Part shown: in pieces, positions 30,084-41,004 of the stretch
Numbering within the stretch: the first letter of the stretch is position 1
Layout: the number at the start of each line of letters is the position of its first letter
Origin: Henriciella sp.
GTDB lineage: Bacteria > Pseudomonadota > Alphaproteobacteria > Caulobacterales > Hyphomonadaceae
Direction: 5' to 3'
DNA: 64,000 bases
Assembly (NCBI GenBank): GCA_021776655.1
Contig: JAJFFK010000031.1
Location: forward strand, 1-64,000
Notes under the pieces: generated by a model
Databases searched by the model: none
What the model saw: the letters and a program-made list of their open reading frames with translations, nothing else
What the model was told of the DNA's origin: nothing
Made by a program: the position numbers and the translations under genes

Positions 30084-31769
30084 TTACACCCTTAGCACGC
30101 TGACATCGACAAAGGGCTTGCGACCGAAGGTCTTTTCGCACTGTCGCTTGACGGCGCGCACGAGGGCTTTTTCGACCTCATCATCATCCAGCCGTTTGCC
30201 GCGTTTGAGCTTGTTGATTGCCTCTTCTGCGGCCTCATCAACGAGGATCAGGCTTTCGTCGGCGCTACTGCCATCGGTTTCCGACAGTCCGCGCGCCGTC
30301 AGGATCGGGCCATCAACCAGATCGCCGTCCTCATCAAGCGCCACAGCAACCGAGACAATACCCCATTGTGACAGGCCAACCCGCTCACGCAGACCTTCGC
30401 TGCCAGCCGGGACCATCTTGTTGCCATCGAGATATAGCCGCCCGTTCGGGACGACATCAATCACTTCCGGTTTGCCCGGCGCGAGGCGGATCAGATCACC
30501 ATTGCGCGGGGTCACCGTCTGGCCGATTTGCAGGCTACGCGCATAAGCGGCGTGCTCGACAATGTGGCGGCGTTCGCCATGCACAGGCACAGAAATTTGC
30601 GGCCGGATCCATTGGTACATCTGGCGCAGCTCGTCACGCGCCGGGTGACCAGAGACGTGGATCGGCTTGTCTTTGCTGCGATCGGTGATCACCCGAACAC
30701 CTTTTTCGGCAAGGGTGTTCTGCATATCGAAAATGCCCTTTTCGTTGCCCGGAATGATCCGGGACGAGAAGATCACACTATCGCCCTCGCCCAGTGTGAC
30801 GTGGCGGTGATCCCCGCGCGTAATTCGGCCAAGGGCAGCGCGCGCTTCACCCTGGCTACCGGTGCAGAGATACAGGATATTGTCATTTGGCAGGCTGCCG
30901 GCGTTTTCCTCTTTGACGAAATCAGGCAGGTTCTTGATCACGCCCGTGGCGACCGCCGCATCTGTGATCTTGTGCATGGAGCGGCCAACCAGACAGACAG
31001 ACCGCCCGGCAGCGCGCGCCGCCTCGATCACGGTCGCAACGCGGGCAATGTTGGACGCAAAAGTAGTGACCGCAATGCGGCCCGTCAGTGAACCGATCAG
31101 CTCTGTCAGGTTCTCACGCACCGTGCCCTCAGACCCGCTTTCGCCGTCCACGAACACGTTCGTGCTGTCACAGACCATGGCGAGCACGCCCGCGTCGCCG
31201 AGCTTCTTCAAAGACGCAATATCGGTTGGCTCGCCTACCATTGGCGCTGGATCAATCTTCCAGTCGCCAGTGTGCATGATCATGCCAAGCGGGGTCTGCA
31301 CGGCCAGCGCATTCGGCTCCGGGATCGAGTGGGTCAGCGTGATATAGCGCACACTAAACGGGCCGGCCTCAACCGAGCCGCCAAGTGGGACGACATTCAC
31401 GTTGATATGTTTCTGCCCGCGCTCGGCCAGTTTACCTGCGATCAGGTGCGCGGTGAACGCGGTGGCATAGAGCGGCGCACGGGTTTTCAGGAGCGGTAGC
31501 AGAAGGCCAATCGCACCAATATGGTCTTCATGCGCGTGGGTCAGGAAGATCGCGTCGATGCGGTCCCCCTGATCCTCGAAGAAAGAAACGTCCGGCGTGA
31601 TCAGGTCAACGCCTGGCGTATCATCACCGCCAAAGGTGACGCCGACATCAATAATGATCCAGCGGCGATTGTTCGCGGGGCCATAGCCATACGCGTTTAA
31701 GTTCATGCCTATCTCGCCGCATCCACCCAATGGCAGGAAGACGAGTTCAGCTTCATTTTTCTTATTCAT
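30084..31769 (-). CDS. rnj: Ribonuclease J (MBL-fold)
   Basis: FLPLGGCGEIGMNLNAYGYG; FLTHAHEDHIGAIGLLLP; 561 aa. Confidence 0.92.
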   Translation of the reverse strand: MNKKNEAELVFLPLGGCGEIGMNLNAYGYGPANNRRWIIIDVGVTFGGDDTPGVDLITPDVSFFEDQGDRIDAIFLTHAHEDHIGAIGLLLPLLKTRAPLYATAFTAHLIAGKLAERGQKHINVNVVPLGGSVEAGPFSVRYITLTHSIPEPNALAVQTPLGMIMHTGDWKIDPAPMVGEPTDIASLKKLGDAGVLAMVCDSTNVFVDGESGSEGTVRENLTELIGSLTGRIAVTTFASNIARVATVIEAARAAGRSVCLVGRSMHKITDAAVATGVIKNLPDFVKEENAGSLPNDNILYLCTGSQGEARAALGRITRGDHRHVTLGEGDSVIFSSRIIPGNEKGIFDMQNTLAEKGVRVITDRSKDKPIHVSGHPARDELRQMYQWIRPQISVPVHGERRHIVEHAAYARSLQIGQTVTPRNGDLIRLAPGKPEVIDVVPNGRLYLDGNKMVPAGSEGLRERVGLSQWGIVSVAVALDEDGDLVDGPILTARGLSETDGSSADESLILVDEAAEEAINKLKRGKRLDDDEVEKALVRAVKRQCEKTFGRKPFVDVSVLRV

Positions 31770-31786
31770 AATTCTAGGTTCCGTTT

Positions 31787-31870
31787 CCCCAGCGTAGGCT
31801 GGGGTCTATGGCGATTGAGAATACTGTCAGCCCACTGCCCAGCCGCCATAGATCCCGGCTTTCGCCGGGA
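31787..31870. repeat. Pair of inverted REP-like hairpins just upstream of rnj
   Basis: CCCCAGCGTAGGCTGGGGTCTATGGCG (31787-31813) and inverted CGCCATAGATCCCGGCTTTCGCCGGGA (31844-31870). Confidence 0.7.
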
Positions 31871-31912
31871 AAATGGGTCTTGGTTACAAGGTTTCAGGTA
31901 TCGCTCCCGCTA

Positions 31913-32686
31913 TTATTCTTTCATATTTCGGCGGTAGACCTCCAATAGGCCAACCTCCATCAGGTTATGTTCGAAATGATCTATGGTCTCACTTGCGCCT
32001 TCAAACAGCGAGGCAACGCCCCCTGTCGCGATCACGCTGATTGGTGCGCCATATTCGGTTTTCACCCGGCGGACCAAACCATCGATAAGCTCGGTATATC
32101 CCCAAAATACGCCCGACTGCATTGCCGAGACCGTATCTTGCCCAATTACCTTTTCCGGGCGCTGAATTGCGATCCGGGGTAGCTGTGCTGCGGCGTCATG
32201 TAGTGCACGAACCGACAAATTGATACCCGGAGAAATGATTCCGCCCTCAAAACCACCATCCGGGCCGATAATATCGAAAGTTGTCGCCGTCCCGCTGTCG
32301 ATCACCAGCAGTGCGCCTGGATACATTTTATGCGCGCCAATTGCTGCGACCAGGCGATCCGCGCCAACTTGCTCAGGGCGCCGGATACGGATCGGCACGC
32401 CAATCTTCACATCAGGATCACCGACGAAGATCGCCTCGGTCTTAAAATAGCGCCGCGACAGGTTACGGAAGTTGAACTTGGCCTGTGGCACAACCGATGA
32501 CACGATACAGGCGTCGATTTCGCTAATCTCGCGACCATCCATCGCCATCAGCGTGCGCAGCCACGCGGCATAGTCATCGGCGGTCCGGGTCGGATCCGTG
32601 GAGCTACGCCATTGACTTAGCCAGTCCGCGCCATCGTGCAGCGCAAAGACTGTATTGGTATTTCCGATATCAATAACCAGCAGCAT
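31913..32686 (-). CDS. coaX: Type III pantothenate kinase
   Basis: [47 protein letters not shown]. Confidence 0.94.
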   Translation of the reverse strand: MLLVIDIGNTNTVFALHDGADWLSQWRSSTDPTRTADDYAAWLRTLMAMDGREISEIDACIVSSVVPQAKFNFRNLSRRYFKTEAIFVGDPDVKIGVPIRIRRPEQVGADRLVAAIGAHKMYPGALLVIDSGTATTFDIIGPDGGFEGGIISPGINLSVRALHDAAAQLPRIAIQRPEKVIGQDTVSAMQSGVFWGYTELIDGLVRRVKTEYGAPISVIATGGVASLFEGASETIDHFEHNLMEVGLLEVYRRNMKE

Positions 32687-33426
32687 CAGCCTTCAAACCT
32701 CACCAGTTCCACATCTCCCGCCCTTATGGTGTGCCTTGTGCCATCCGGCAATCGCAAGATCAGGCCACCATCTTCGGCGAGGGTTTCAAATAGACCTTCC
32801 AAACGCGCGTCTTGCGGCCCGGCCCGCACTGTTTGGCCAAGCCCTTCCGCCACAGCCAACCAATCGCGCAACGTCTCGGCGAACTGATCGCGGGCCTGTT
32901 GCAACCGCTTGGCAAATGCCGGGCGCAAGACCTCAAGCACGTGATCAGGCTGCAAGCCAGCAGGCGCGCCCAGCGCGTGTAATGACATTGCAGCTTGATC
33001 GGTGCCGCCCGGTACGTGTTGCACATTCAGACCAATTCCGGCGGTTATCCAGACCGCGCCATTGGTCTCACCCGACTCGACCAGAATGCCGCACAATTTG
33101 GCCCCTTCCACGCGCACATCATTGGGCCATTTCAAGCGCACAACGATCTCTGGCAGCACTGCTTTGATCGCATCAACCACGGCCAGCGCGGCGACAAACG
33201 GAACGCGTGTGGCTTGTTTCAAGCCATCCGGTTCAACAAATAATGTTGTGGTGAACAGATTGCCCGGCGGCGACAGCCATTGCCGTCCCAAGCGGCCCCG
33301 TCCGGCGCTTTGCTGGCGCGCGGCGATCCATAACGGCCCCTGCTCACCCGCGCGGGCGCGGCGGCGCGCTTCTTCGCTCGTGCTATCAATGTCGTCGTAC
33401 CAGTAAACTGGCGCGTGGGGTGTCAC
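32686..33426 (-). CDS. birA: Biotin-[acetyl-CoA-carboxylase] ligase (no N-terminal HTH)
   Basis: [44 protein letters not shown]. Confidence 0.92.
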   Translation of the reverse strand: MTPHAPVYWYDDIDSTSEEARRRARAGEQGPLWIAARQQSAGRGRLGRQWLSPPGNLFTTTLFVEPDGLKQATRVPFVAALAVVDAIKAVLPEIVVRLKWPNDVRVEGAKLCGILVESGETNGAVWITAGIGLNVQHVPGGTDQAAMSLHALGAPAGLQPDHVLEVLRPAFAKRLQQARDQFAETLRDWLAVAEGLGQTVRAGPQDARLEGLFETLAEDGGLILRLPDGTRHTIRAGDVELVRFEG

Positions 33427-34853
33427 GGCAGCACGCTCCCGGCTGCCGACTGCGCCAATTGCATCAGCGGCGCGGCAAAGACGAACAGGCCGATACTGGC
33501 TAGCGCCGACAGATACACCGTTGAGGACACCCAGCCCTCAACCGGCTCGAAATCCTCAACCGGCTCATTCACCCACATGATCCAGATCAGGCGCAGATAA
33601 TAGTACATCGCAATCACCGAACTGAAGATCAGGATAATCACCAGCGGCACCAGACCGGCATTCCAACCGGCTTCCAGCACGGACAGTTTGCCAATGAAGC
33701 CGAAGGCGAGCGGAAACCCTGCAACCGAAATCAACAAGATCGTCAAGGCGAACGCCAACCCTGGCTGACGACGGATCAGGCCGGACAGCTCGTCAATATT
33801 CTCAACCATGCCGCCCTCTCGGCGCATCGACAAGACGCCGCCAAACAGGCCGATTGAGGCGATGACATAAGCGGTCATGAAGACCAGAACCGCCGCGCCA
33901 CCTATCGCTGCGCCCGCCGCCACCGCGACCAGTGCGTAGCCCATATTGGCAATCGAGGAATAGCCGAGCAGGCGCTTGATATTGGTCTGGATAAGCGCAC
34001 CAAAGGCCCCGACCAGCATCGAGGCCGCAGCAATGATACCGATAATCATCTGCCAGTTCTCGAACGCCACGACTTGCGGGAACGCGGTGTACATGATGGT
34101 CGCAAACACCACCATGCTGGCCATTTTCGGGGCCGTGGCAAAGAACGCGACAACCGGGCTTGGCGCGCCTTCATAGACATCCGGCGTCCAGACATGCATC
34201 GGCGCTGCAGAGACTTTGAAGGCCAGTCCGGTAATCATCAGAACCATACCAAACATCAGGCCTAGCCCCGGATCAGCCGCCGCGATCGCTTCGTAAGATG
34301 TACTGCCCGAAAACCCGTAAACCAGCGAAATCCCGTACAGTAAAATCCCCGACGCCAGTGCCCCCAGCACGAAATACTTCAGGCCAGCTTCGGCGGAACG
34401 CGGACTATCACGGTGAAATGAGGCTAGGACATATGATGACAGGCTGAGCATCTCGACCCCAAGATAAAGGGTCATCATATCGCTCGCGGACAGGATCACG
34501 CCCATGCCCAGAGATGCAAAAATCACCAATAGCGTGAACTCATAGCGCTGCGTCTCATGCCGTTTCAAAAAGCCTTCAGCCATTAGCAATGCCAGCGCAC
34601 CGCAAGTGTAGCTGACCGTTTTGGCAAAGCTGGCAAAGGCGTGAGTATGGATCAAGCCATCAAAAGCGCGGCCACCTTGCCAATAGACAATTGACAGGCC
34701 CGCCGCTGCAATCAGAACCAGCGCGCCAAGCCGGAACGAGATCGTATTGAAGCGATCTTTGAACACGGCCCCGACAAGGACACCAAGCAATCCGGCAGAG
34801 GCCAGTAGCAGTTCTGGCGCAAACGCGGCGATAACGGCTTCAAGGTCAAACAT
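33423..34853 (-). CDS. nuoN: NADH-quinone oxidoreductase subunit N
   Basis: Proton-pumping antiporter-like subunit, operon position, [13 protein letters not shown]. Confidence 0.95.
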   Translation of the reverse strand: MFDLEAVIAAFAPELLLASAGLLGVLVGAVFKDRFNTISFRLGALVLIAAAGLSIVYWQGGRAFDGLIHTHAFASFAKTVSYTCGALALLMAEGFLKRHETQRYEFTLLVIFASLGMGVILSASDMMTLYLGVEMLSLSSYVLASFHRDSPRSAEAGLKYFVLGALASGILLYGISLVYGFSGSTSYEAIAAADPGLGLMFGMVLMITGLAFKVSAAPMHVWTPDVYEGAPSPVVAFFATAPKMASMVVFATIMYTAFPQVVAFENWQMIIGIIAAASMLVGAFGALIQTNIKRLLGYSSIANMGYALVAVAAGAAIGGAAVLVFMTAYVIASIGLFGGVLSMRREGGMVENIDELSGLIRRQPGLAFALTILLISVAGFPLAFGFIGKLSVLEAGWNAGLVPLVIILIFSSVIAMYYYLRLIWIMWVNEPVEDFEPVEGWVSSTVYLSALASIGLFVFAAPLMQLAQSAAGSVLP

Positions 34854-34858
34854 CGCGT

Positions 34859-36346
34859 CTATCCTCCGGCCAATCTGGCCAGCGCGTGCAAGGTCGAGCC
34901 GCGCGTAATGTCAAAAATCAAGTTCGGCATAATGCCTAGAATAATTGTCCCGGCCGCCAGTGGCACAAGCGTGATCAACTCTTTGGTATTGATCTCCTTG
35001 ATCCCCTCCAACGCTGGATTGGTGATCGGACCGAACACCACACGCCGGTATAGCGTCAGCATATAGACCGCCGACAAGATCACCCCAAGCGCCGCGCCTG
35101 CCGCTGCCCAGGTCGAAGCCTGGAACGTCCCGACCATGGTCAGAAGCTCACCCACGAACCCACTGGTGCCGGGCAATCCGACATTCGCCATCGCAAACAG
35201 CATGAACAGGCTGGCATAGATCGGCATCTTCTTGACCAAGCCGCCATAGGCTGAAATCTCACGCGTATGCATCCGGTCATAAACCACGCCGACAATCAGG
35301 AACAGCGCCGCAGAGATCAAGCCGTGCGAGATCATCTGGTAGACTGCGCCCTGCACCCCGATCTCGGTGAACGAGAAAATGCCCAGCGTGACAAAGCCCA
35401 TATGCGCCACCGAGGAATAAGCGATCAACTTCTTCATATCGGTCTGACGCCACGCCACCAGCGAGGCATAGACAATCGCAATCACTGATATCGTAAACAC
35501 GAACGGCTGAAACAGAAGGCTGGCATCGGGAAACATTGGCAAGCTGAACCGCAACATGCCATAGCCGCCCATTTTCAACAGCACCGCCGCCAGGATCACC
35601 GAGCCCGCCGTCGGCGCCTGAACATGCGCATCCGGTAGCCAGGTATGCACCGGCCACATTGGCAGCTTGACCGCGAATGAGGCAAAGAAAGCCAGCCATA
35701 ACCAAGTCTGAACGCCGGGATCGAACTGCACCGTTTCCAGCACCATGATATCTGACGTGCCCGCCGCCAGGTACATGTAAACCACAGCCGCCAGCATGAA
35801 AAGTGAGCCGAACAAAGTGTAGAGGAAGAACTTGAACGACGCATAGAACTTGTCGGCCCCGCCCCAGACACCAATGATGATAAACATCGGGATCAACCCA
35901 GCTTCGAAGAAGACGTAGAAGACCACCAGATCGAGCGAGCAGAACACGCCGATCATGAACGTCTCAAGGATCAGGAACGCCGCAACATATTCAGTGATCC
36001 GATGCTTGATCGAGCCGATACTGGCAATCAAGGCAATCGGGGTCAGGAAGGTGGTCAGCAAAATCAGCAGGATCGACATGCCATCTATGCCGAGCTTGTA
36101 TTGAATACCCGCATACCACGGAACTTCCTCGACGAATTGATAGCCCAGTGCGCTGTGATCAAAGCCGAAGAAGACAACCAGCGAGACCAGGAATGTCGCG
36201 ACCGAAAAGACCAGACCCGCATACATGATGCGATTATCCTGCGCGTCCTCGCCGGTTTGGCCCTTGGTCAGAGCCTGTACCAGCAGGATCAGGATCGCCC
36301 CGGCCATTGGCAGGAAGGTCATCGCAGATAGAATTGAAAAACCCAT
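34859..36346 (-). CDS. nuoM: NADH-quinone oxidoreductase subunit M
   Basis: [56 protein letters not shown]. Confidence 0.96.
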   Translation of the reverse strand: MGFSILSAMTFLPMAGAILILLVQALTKGQTGEDAQDNRIMYAGLVFSVATFLVSLVVFFGFDHSALGYQFVEEVPWYAGIQYKLGIDGMSILLILLTTFLTPIALIASIGSIKHRITEYVAAFLILETFMIGVFCSLDLVVFYVFFEAGLIPMFIIIGVWGGADKFYASFKFFLYTLFGSLFMLAAVVYMYLAAGTSDIMVLETVQFDPGVQTWLWLAFFASFAVKLPMWPVHTWLPDAHVQAPTAGSVILAAVLLKMGGYGMLRFSLPMFPDASLLFQPFVFTISVIAIVYASLVAWRQTDMKKLIAYSSVAHMGFVTLGIFSFTEIGVQGAVYQMISHGLISAALFLIVGVVYDRMHTREISAYGGLVKKMPIYASLFMLFAMANVGLPGTSGFVGELLTMVGTFQASTWAAAGAALGVILSAVYMLTLYRRVVFGPITNPALEGIKEINTKELITLVPLAAGTIILGIMPNLIFDITRGSTLHALARLAGG

Positions 36347-38457
36347 CAGCCTGCGCCTCCGCTGCGCCAGAACAAGAGTGCGCCGAAGATCAAGGCCGCG
36401 CCAATAATCACGAAGGCATAGTGATAAATATAGCCGGTATGCATCGCCGACAAACGGCGCGAACCCCAGCGCACAAGCCCGCTCATGCCGTCCGGGCCAA
36501 TCCGGTCGATAACTTTCTTGTCACCCCTCCAGAACATGTCGCCAAGCCAGGCAAGGGGTTTGATAATCGTCGCATTGTAAATCTCGTCAAAATACCATTT
36601 ATTCTCGAACAGGCTGTGCAACGGCCCGCCACCATCAGCGACCCGCTTGCCAAAGCCACGATTGAACAGATACGTAAACGTCGCGATCAGGAAGCCGGTT
36701 ATCGTCACCGCCAAGGGGGCCCAGAACACCCAGTTGAACTGGGCCTGATGCTTGATCTCTTCGATATTGTGGATGACGTGATTGTCAGCGGCGCGGTACA
36801 GTGCTTCGCCCCAGAACGCCTCACCATGATGGAACATCGGCGTGTAGAACATATAGCCCGCGAACATCGCCCCAAGCGCGAGCAGCCCGAGCGGAATCAA
36901 CATGCTCAGCGGCGATTCATGTGGATCACCACCATCTGCGTGATGATCGTCATGAGCGTGGTCCTCACTCTGCGCCAGCTCAGCGCGCGGGCCGTGGAAC
37001 GTCATATAAATCAGACGCCAGGAATAGAATGAGGTCAGCAGCGCCGCCAATATCCCCATCGCAAAGGCAAAAGTCGCAAATGAGACCCCGGACTGGCTTG
37101 CCGAAAACGCGCTCTCAATGATCGCATCCTTGGAGAAGAAGCCAGAGAATCCAAGCTCAGTATGCGGAATGCCGAGGCCGATAATCGCAATCGTACCGAT
37201 CAGCATGGCGGCGTAAGTCAACGGCATGAAACGCGCGACACCGCCCATCTTGCGCATGTCCTGCTCATGATGCGAGCCATGGATCACCGAACCGGCACCA
37301 AGGAAGAGAAGCGCCTTGAAGAAGGCGTGCGTGAACAGGTGGAACATCGCCGCCTCATAGGCCCCAATCCCGGCAGCAAAGAACATGTAGCCAAGCTGTG
37401 AACAGGTCGAATAGGCAATGACGCGCTTGATATCGTTCTGCGCCATTGCGACAGTCGCGGAGAAGATCGCGGTCACCGCCCCGGTCAGCGCAATCATCGC
37501 CGCTGCATACGGCGCGTGTTCGTAAATCGGCGACATCAGACAGACGAGATAGACCCCGGCTGTCACCATCGTCGCGGCGTGGATCAGAGCTGACACCGGC
37601 GTCGGACCTTCCATCGCATCGGGCAGCCAGACATGCAGGAAGAACTGCGCCGACTTGCCCATCGCGCCAATGAACAAAAGCACGCCGATCACTTCCAGCG
37701 CTGGCAAGTTCATGCCGAGGAAAGGCAGCACAATCTCACGTACCGGCCCCGGCTCGGCCAATGCCAGCGGCACCAGCTCAGCGTTTTGCTTGATCGCGCC
37801 AAGCACGCTCTCAAACTCGACCGATCCAAAGATCACGAACACCGCCATGATGCCAAGCGCGAGGCCGAAATCACCGACGCGGTTGGTCACGAACGCCTTG
37901 ATCGCAGCAGCGTTTGGTGCGTCTTTGGTATACCAGAACCCGATCAGCAAGTATGAGGCCAACCCGACCCCTTCCCAGCCAAAGAAGAGTTGAATGAAAT
38001 TATCGGCCGTCACCAGCATCAACATCGTGAAGGTAAATAGCGACAGATATGAGAAGAACCGTGCGCGGTGCGGATCGTCGGCCATATAACCCCAGCTATA
38101 CAGATGCACGAGACCAGAAACGCTGGTAATCACCGCCATCATGACGATGGATAAGGCATCGACGCGGATCGCCCAATCGGCCTGAAACTGGCCAACATCA
38201 ATCCAGCTCATCAGCCGGATAATATGCGTACCGGCCTGATGCGCCGCCTCTGCGCCATGACCATCCGTGGCCTGCGCATCGCCGCCAAATGTGTAGCTGA
38301 ACAGCTGAATGACGGAGAGCACACCGGCAAAACCAACCGTTGCCGTCGTGATCAGCATCGCCCCGCGATCGCCAAGGAACTTCGCCAGAAGTCCAGCGAT
38401 CAGGGCCGCAACACCCGGTGCAAGCACAATGAAGAGAAGGAAATTATCGCCCAGCAT
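36346..38457 (-). CDS. nuoL: NADH-quinone oxidoreductase subunit L
   Basis: FFGWEGVGLASYLLIGFWY; KSAQFFLHVWLPDAMEGPTPVSALIHAATMVTAGVYL. Confidence 0.96.
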   Translation of the reverse strand: MLGDNFLLFIVLAPGVAALIAGLLAKFLGDRGAMLITTATVGFAGVLSVIQLFSYTFGGDAQATDGHGAEAAHQAGTHIIRLMSWIDVGQFQADWAIRVDALSIVMMAVITSVSGLVHLYSWGYMADDPHRARFFSYLSLFTFTMLMLVTADNFIQLFFGWEGVGLASYLLIGFWYTKDAPNAAAIKAFVTNRVGDFGLALGIMAVFVIFGSVEFESVLGAIKQNAELVPLALAEPGPVREIVLPFLGMNLPALEVIGVLLFIGAMGKSAQFFLHVWLPDAMEGPTPVSALIHAATMVTAGVYLVCLMSPIYEHAPYAAAMIALTGAVTAIFSATVAMAQNDIKRVIAYSTCSQLGYMFFAAGIGAYEAAMFHLFTHAFFKALLFLGAGSVIHGSHHEQDMRKMGGVARFMPLTYAAMLIGTIAIIGLGIPHTELGFSGFFSKDAIIESAFSASQSGVSFATFAFAMGILAALLTSFYSWRLIYMTFHGPRAELAQSEDHAHDDHHADGGDPHESPLSMLIPLGLLALGAMFAGYMFYTPMFHHGEAFWGEALYRAADNHVIHNIEEIKHQAQFNWVFWAPLAVTITGFLIATFTYLFNRGFGKRVADGGGPLHSLFENKWYFDEIYNATIIKPLAWLGDMFWRGDKKVIDRIGPDGMSGLVRWGSRRLSAMHTGYIYHYAFVIIGAALIFGALLFWRSGGAG

Positions 38458-38466
38458 AGTCTCGTC

Positions 38467-38778
38467 CTACCCCTTCATCAGATCGACGCTCTCGACCGCG
38501 ATATCGCCGCGATTGCGGAAATACACGACAAGAATAGCCAGCCCGACCGCCGCCTCAGCCGCCGCAACGGTGAGCACCAGCATGGCGAAAATCTGTCCGG
38601 CAATTGTCCCGGAATAGACCGAAAACGCGATCAGGTTGAGATTGACCGATAGCAGGATCAACTCAATCGACATCAGGATAACGATGATATTCTTGCGGTT
38701 CACAAAGATACCGACAACCCCGATCGTAAACAGGATCGCAGATACAGTCAGGAAGTGATTGATGGTCAGCTCACCCAT
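38467..38778 (-). CDS. nuoK: NADH-quinone oxidoreductase subunit K
   Basis: [22 protein letters not shown]. Confidence 0.95.
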   Translation of the reverse strand: MGELTINHFLTVSAILFTIGVVGIFVNRKNIIVILMSIELILLSVNLNLIAFSVYSGTIAGQIFAMLVLTVAAAEAAVGLAILVVYFRNRGDIAVESVDLMKG

Positions 38779-38781
38779 AGC

Positions 38782-39375
38782 TTAAATCCCCTTGCCCGGC
38801 TCAACTGGGACAGCCTCGGTGGCATCCTTGCGGCGGCGCGCTGTTTGTTGCGCAATGTTCTGGCGCTTGATCCCCGCACGCTCGCGCAAGGTCAGGACAA
38901 TCGCCCCGATCATCGCCACTAGCAGGATCAGTCCGGCGAGCTGGAACAGCAGAAAATACTGCGTGTACATAACCTGACCGATGGCCTCGGCATTGGTTGC
39001 CGCGCCGGGGGCGGCCTCAAAATCAATCGTGCCATCGGTTTCACGCGCAAAGCTTGCAAGCGCGATCTCTGCAATGAAAGCAATCCCGACCAGCCCGGCA
39101 AATGGCCAGTAGCGCAGCGAGCCCTGCTTCATCTCAACAAAGTCCACGTCCAGCATCATCACCACGAACAGGAACAAGACGGCCACCGCGCCGACATAGA
39201 CAACCACGAGCAGCATCGCCAAAAACTCTGCGCCAATCAGGACCAGCAGCCCGGCCGCCGTAAAGAAGGTCAGGATCAACCAGAGCACCGAATGCACCGG
39301 ATTGCGCGCGATGATTACCGACAGCGCAGACACGGTCACAATGGCCGCAAATATATAAAAGGCGATCAGTTCCAC
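38782..39375 (-). CDS. nuoJ: NADH-quinone oxidoreductase subunit J
   Basis: GAEFLAMLLVVVYVGAVAVLFLFVVMMLDVDF. Confidence 0.95.
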   Translation of the reverse strand: MELIAFYIFAAIVTVSALSVIIARNPVHSVLWLILTFFTAAGLLVLIGAEFLAMLLVVVYVGAVAVLFLFVVMMLDVDFVEMKQGSLRYWPFAGLVGIAFIAEIALASFARETDGTIDFEAAPGAATNAEAIGQVMYTQYFLLFQLAGLILLVAMIGAIVLTLRERAGIKRQNIAQQTARRRKDATEAVPVEPGKGI

Positions 39376-39436
39376 GGCTTCAGCCCCAATCTTTCCTCAG
39401 CGTTTCAAACGCCATCCAAATTACGAGTGCGCGTGC

Positions 39437-39922
39437 TTAACGGTACGGCGCATCCAGTTCCAAATTCTTTGCGATCAGTCGCTCCCAACGGTCACCATTG
39501 GCGAGCAGCCTGTCCTTGTCATAATAAAGTTCTTCGCGGGTCTCTGTCGCAAACTCGAAATTCGGGCCTTCGACAATCGCATCAACCGGGCATGCCTCTT
39601 GGCAGAAGCCGCAATAGATGCATTTGACCATATCAATGTCATAGCGCGTGGTGCGGCGTGAGCCGTCTTCGCGCGGTTCGGCCTCAATCGTGATCGCTTG
39701 CGCCGGGCAGATCGCTTCACACAATTTACAAGCAATGCAACGCTCTTCACCATTGGCATAGCGGCGCAAGGCATGCTCGCCGCGAAAGCGCGGGGAGAGC
39801 GGGTTTTTCTCAAACGGATAGTTCACGGTCGCCTTGCGCCGCCCCATTTCCCGAACTCCGAGCCACATCGCTGTGAGGAAGTCGGTCAGGAAAATTCCAC
39901 GAAGAAGCTGCGCTATATTCAT
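39437..39922 (-). CDS. nuoI: NADH-quinone oxidoreductase subunit I (2x[4Fe-4S])
   Basis: [41 protein letters not shown]; start at internal MNIAQLL (39922), ATGA overlap with nuoH. Confidence 0.96.
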   Translation of the reverse strand: MNIAQLLRGIFLTDFLTAMWLGVREMGRRKATVNYPFEKNPLSPRFRGEHALRRYANGEERCIACKLCEAICPAQAITIEAEPREDGSRRTTRYDIDMVKCIYCGFCQEACPVDAIVEGPNFEFATETREELYYDKDRLLANGDRWERLIAKNLELDAPYR

Positions 39923-40995
39923 CCCTGAACCCCCACATAAACCACGTACCCGCCCGTGATGACGACCGCCGCCAATGCCGTCGGCAGGAAGATTTTCCAA
40001 CCCAGGCGCATCAGCTGATCATAGCGATAACGCGGCACCACCGCCTTGATCAGCGCGAACAAGAAGAAGAAGAACAATGTCTTGGCCATGAACCAGGCCA
40101 AATGGCCAAGATTGACCATCCAGACCGGGAACTGGTTCACAAAATCACTGCCAAACGGCACGACGCCATGCCAACCGCCAAAAAACAGGATCGCCATCAT
40201 CGCGCACATCAGGACGATATTGAAATACTCGCCCAGCATGAACAGCAGATACGGCGTCGAGGAATACTCAACCTGATAGCCGGCGACCAATTCTGATTCC
40301 GCTTCGGGCAGATCGAATGGCGGGCGATTGGTCTCCGCCAGCGCCGACACAAAGAACATCACAAAAGCCACCACCATGACCGGGAACAGCAAGATGTTGT
40401 TGAAGCTCAAAATATGCCAGGTCCAGAAGCCGCTGCCCTGATGATCGACAATCGCGGTCAGGTTCATCGAACCAGACACCAGGATGACATTGATAATGAT
40501 CAGGCCGATTGAGACCTCGTACGAGACCATCTGCGCCGCCGAGCGCAAGCTGCCAAGGAACGGATATTTCGAGTTCGAGGCCCAGCCGCCCATGATAATC
40601 CCGTAAACGCCCAGCGATGACACTGCAAACAGGTACAAGATACCAACATTCAGATCCGAAATGACCCAGCCCGGCGCGACCGGGATCACCGCCCAGCCCG
40701 CAAAGGCCAGCGCCACAGTCATCACTGGCGCGAGCAGGAACACAGTCTTGTTCGCCCCGGCTGGAATGATAATCTCTTTCAGCAGAAACTTGCCAAAATC
40801 AGCGAAGCTCTGCAACAGGCCGAACGGGCCGACCACGTTCGGGCCTTTGCGCATCATCACCGATGCCCAGACCTTGCGGTCCAGCAGCAACAGGAAGGCA
40901 ATCGAAAGCAGAACCACCAGCGCAAACAGGCCGATCTGACCCATGACGAGTAGCCAGCCTATCAGTACGCCATTGTTTTCGATCAAACTACTCAT
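39919..40995 (-). CDS. nuoH: NADH-quinone oxidoreductase subunit H
   Basis: [59 protein letters not shown]. Confidence 0.97.
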   Translation of the reverse strand: MSSLIENNGVLIGWLLVMGQIGLFALVVLLSIAFLLLLDRKVWASVMMRKGPNVVGPFGLLQSFADFGKFLLKEIIIPAGANKTVFLLAPVMTVALAFAGWAVIPVAPGWVISDLNVGILYLFAVSSLGVYGIIMGGWASNSKYPFLGSLRSAAQMVSYEVSIGLIIINVILVSGSMNLTAIVDHQGSGFWTWHILSFNNILLFPVMVVAFVMFFVSALAETNRPPFDLPEAESELVAGYQVEYSSTPYLLFMLGEYFNIVLMCAMMAILFFGGWHGVVPFGSDFVNQFPVWMVNLGHLAWFMAKTLFFFFLFALIKAVVPRYRYDQLMRLGWKIFLPTALAAVVITGGYVVYVGVQG

Positions 40996-41004
40996 CGCGC
41001 CGCC

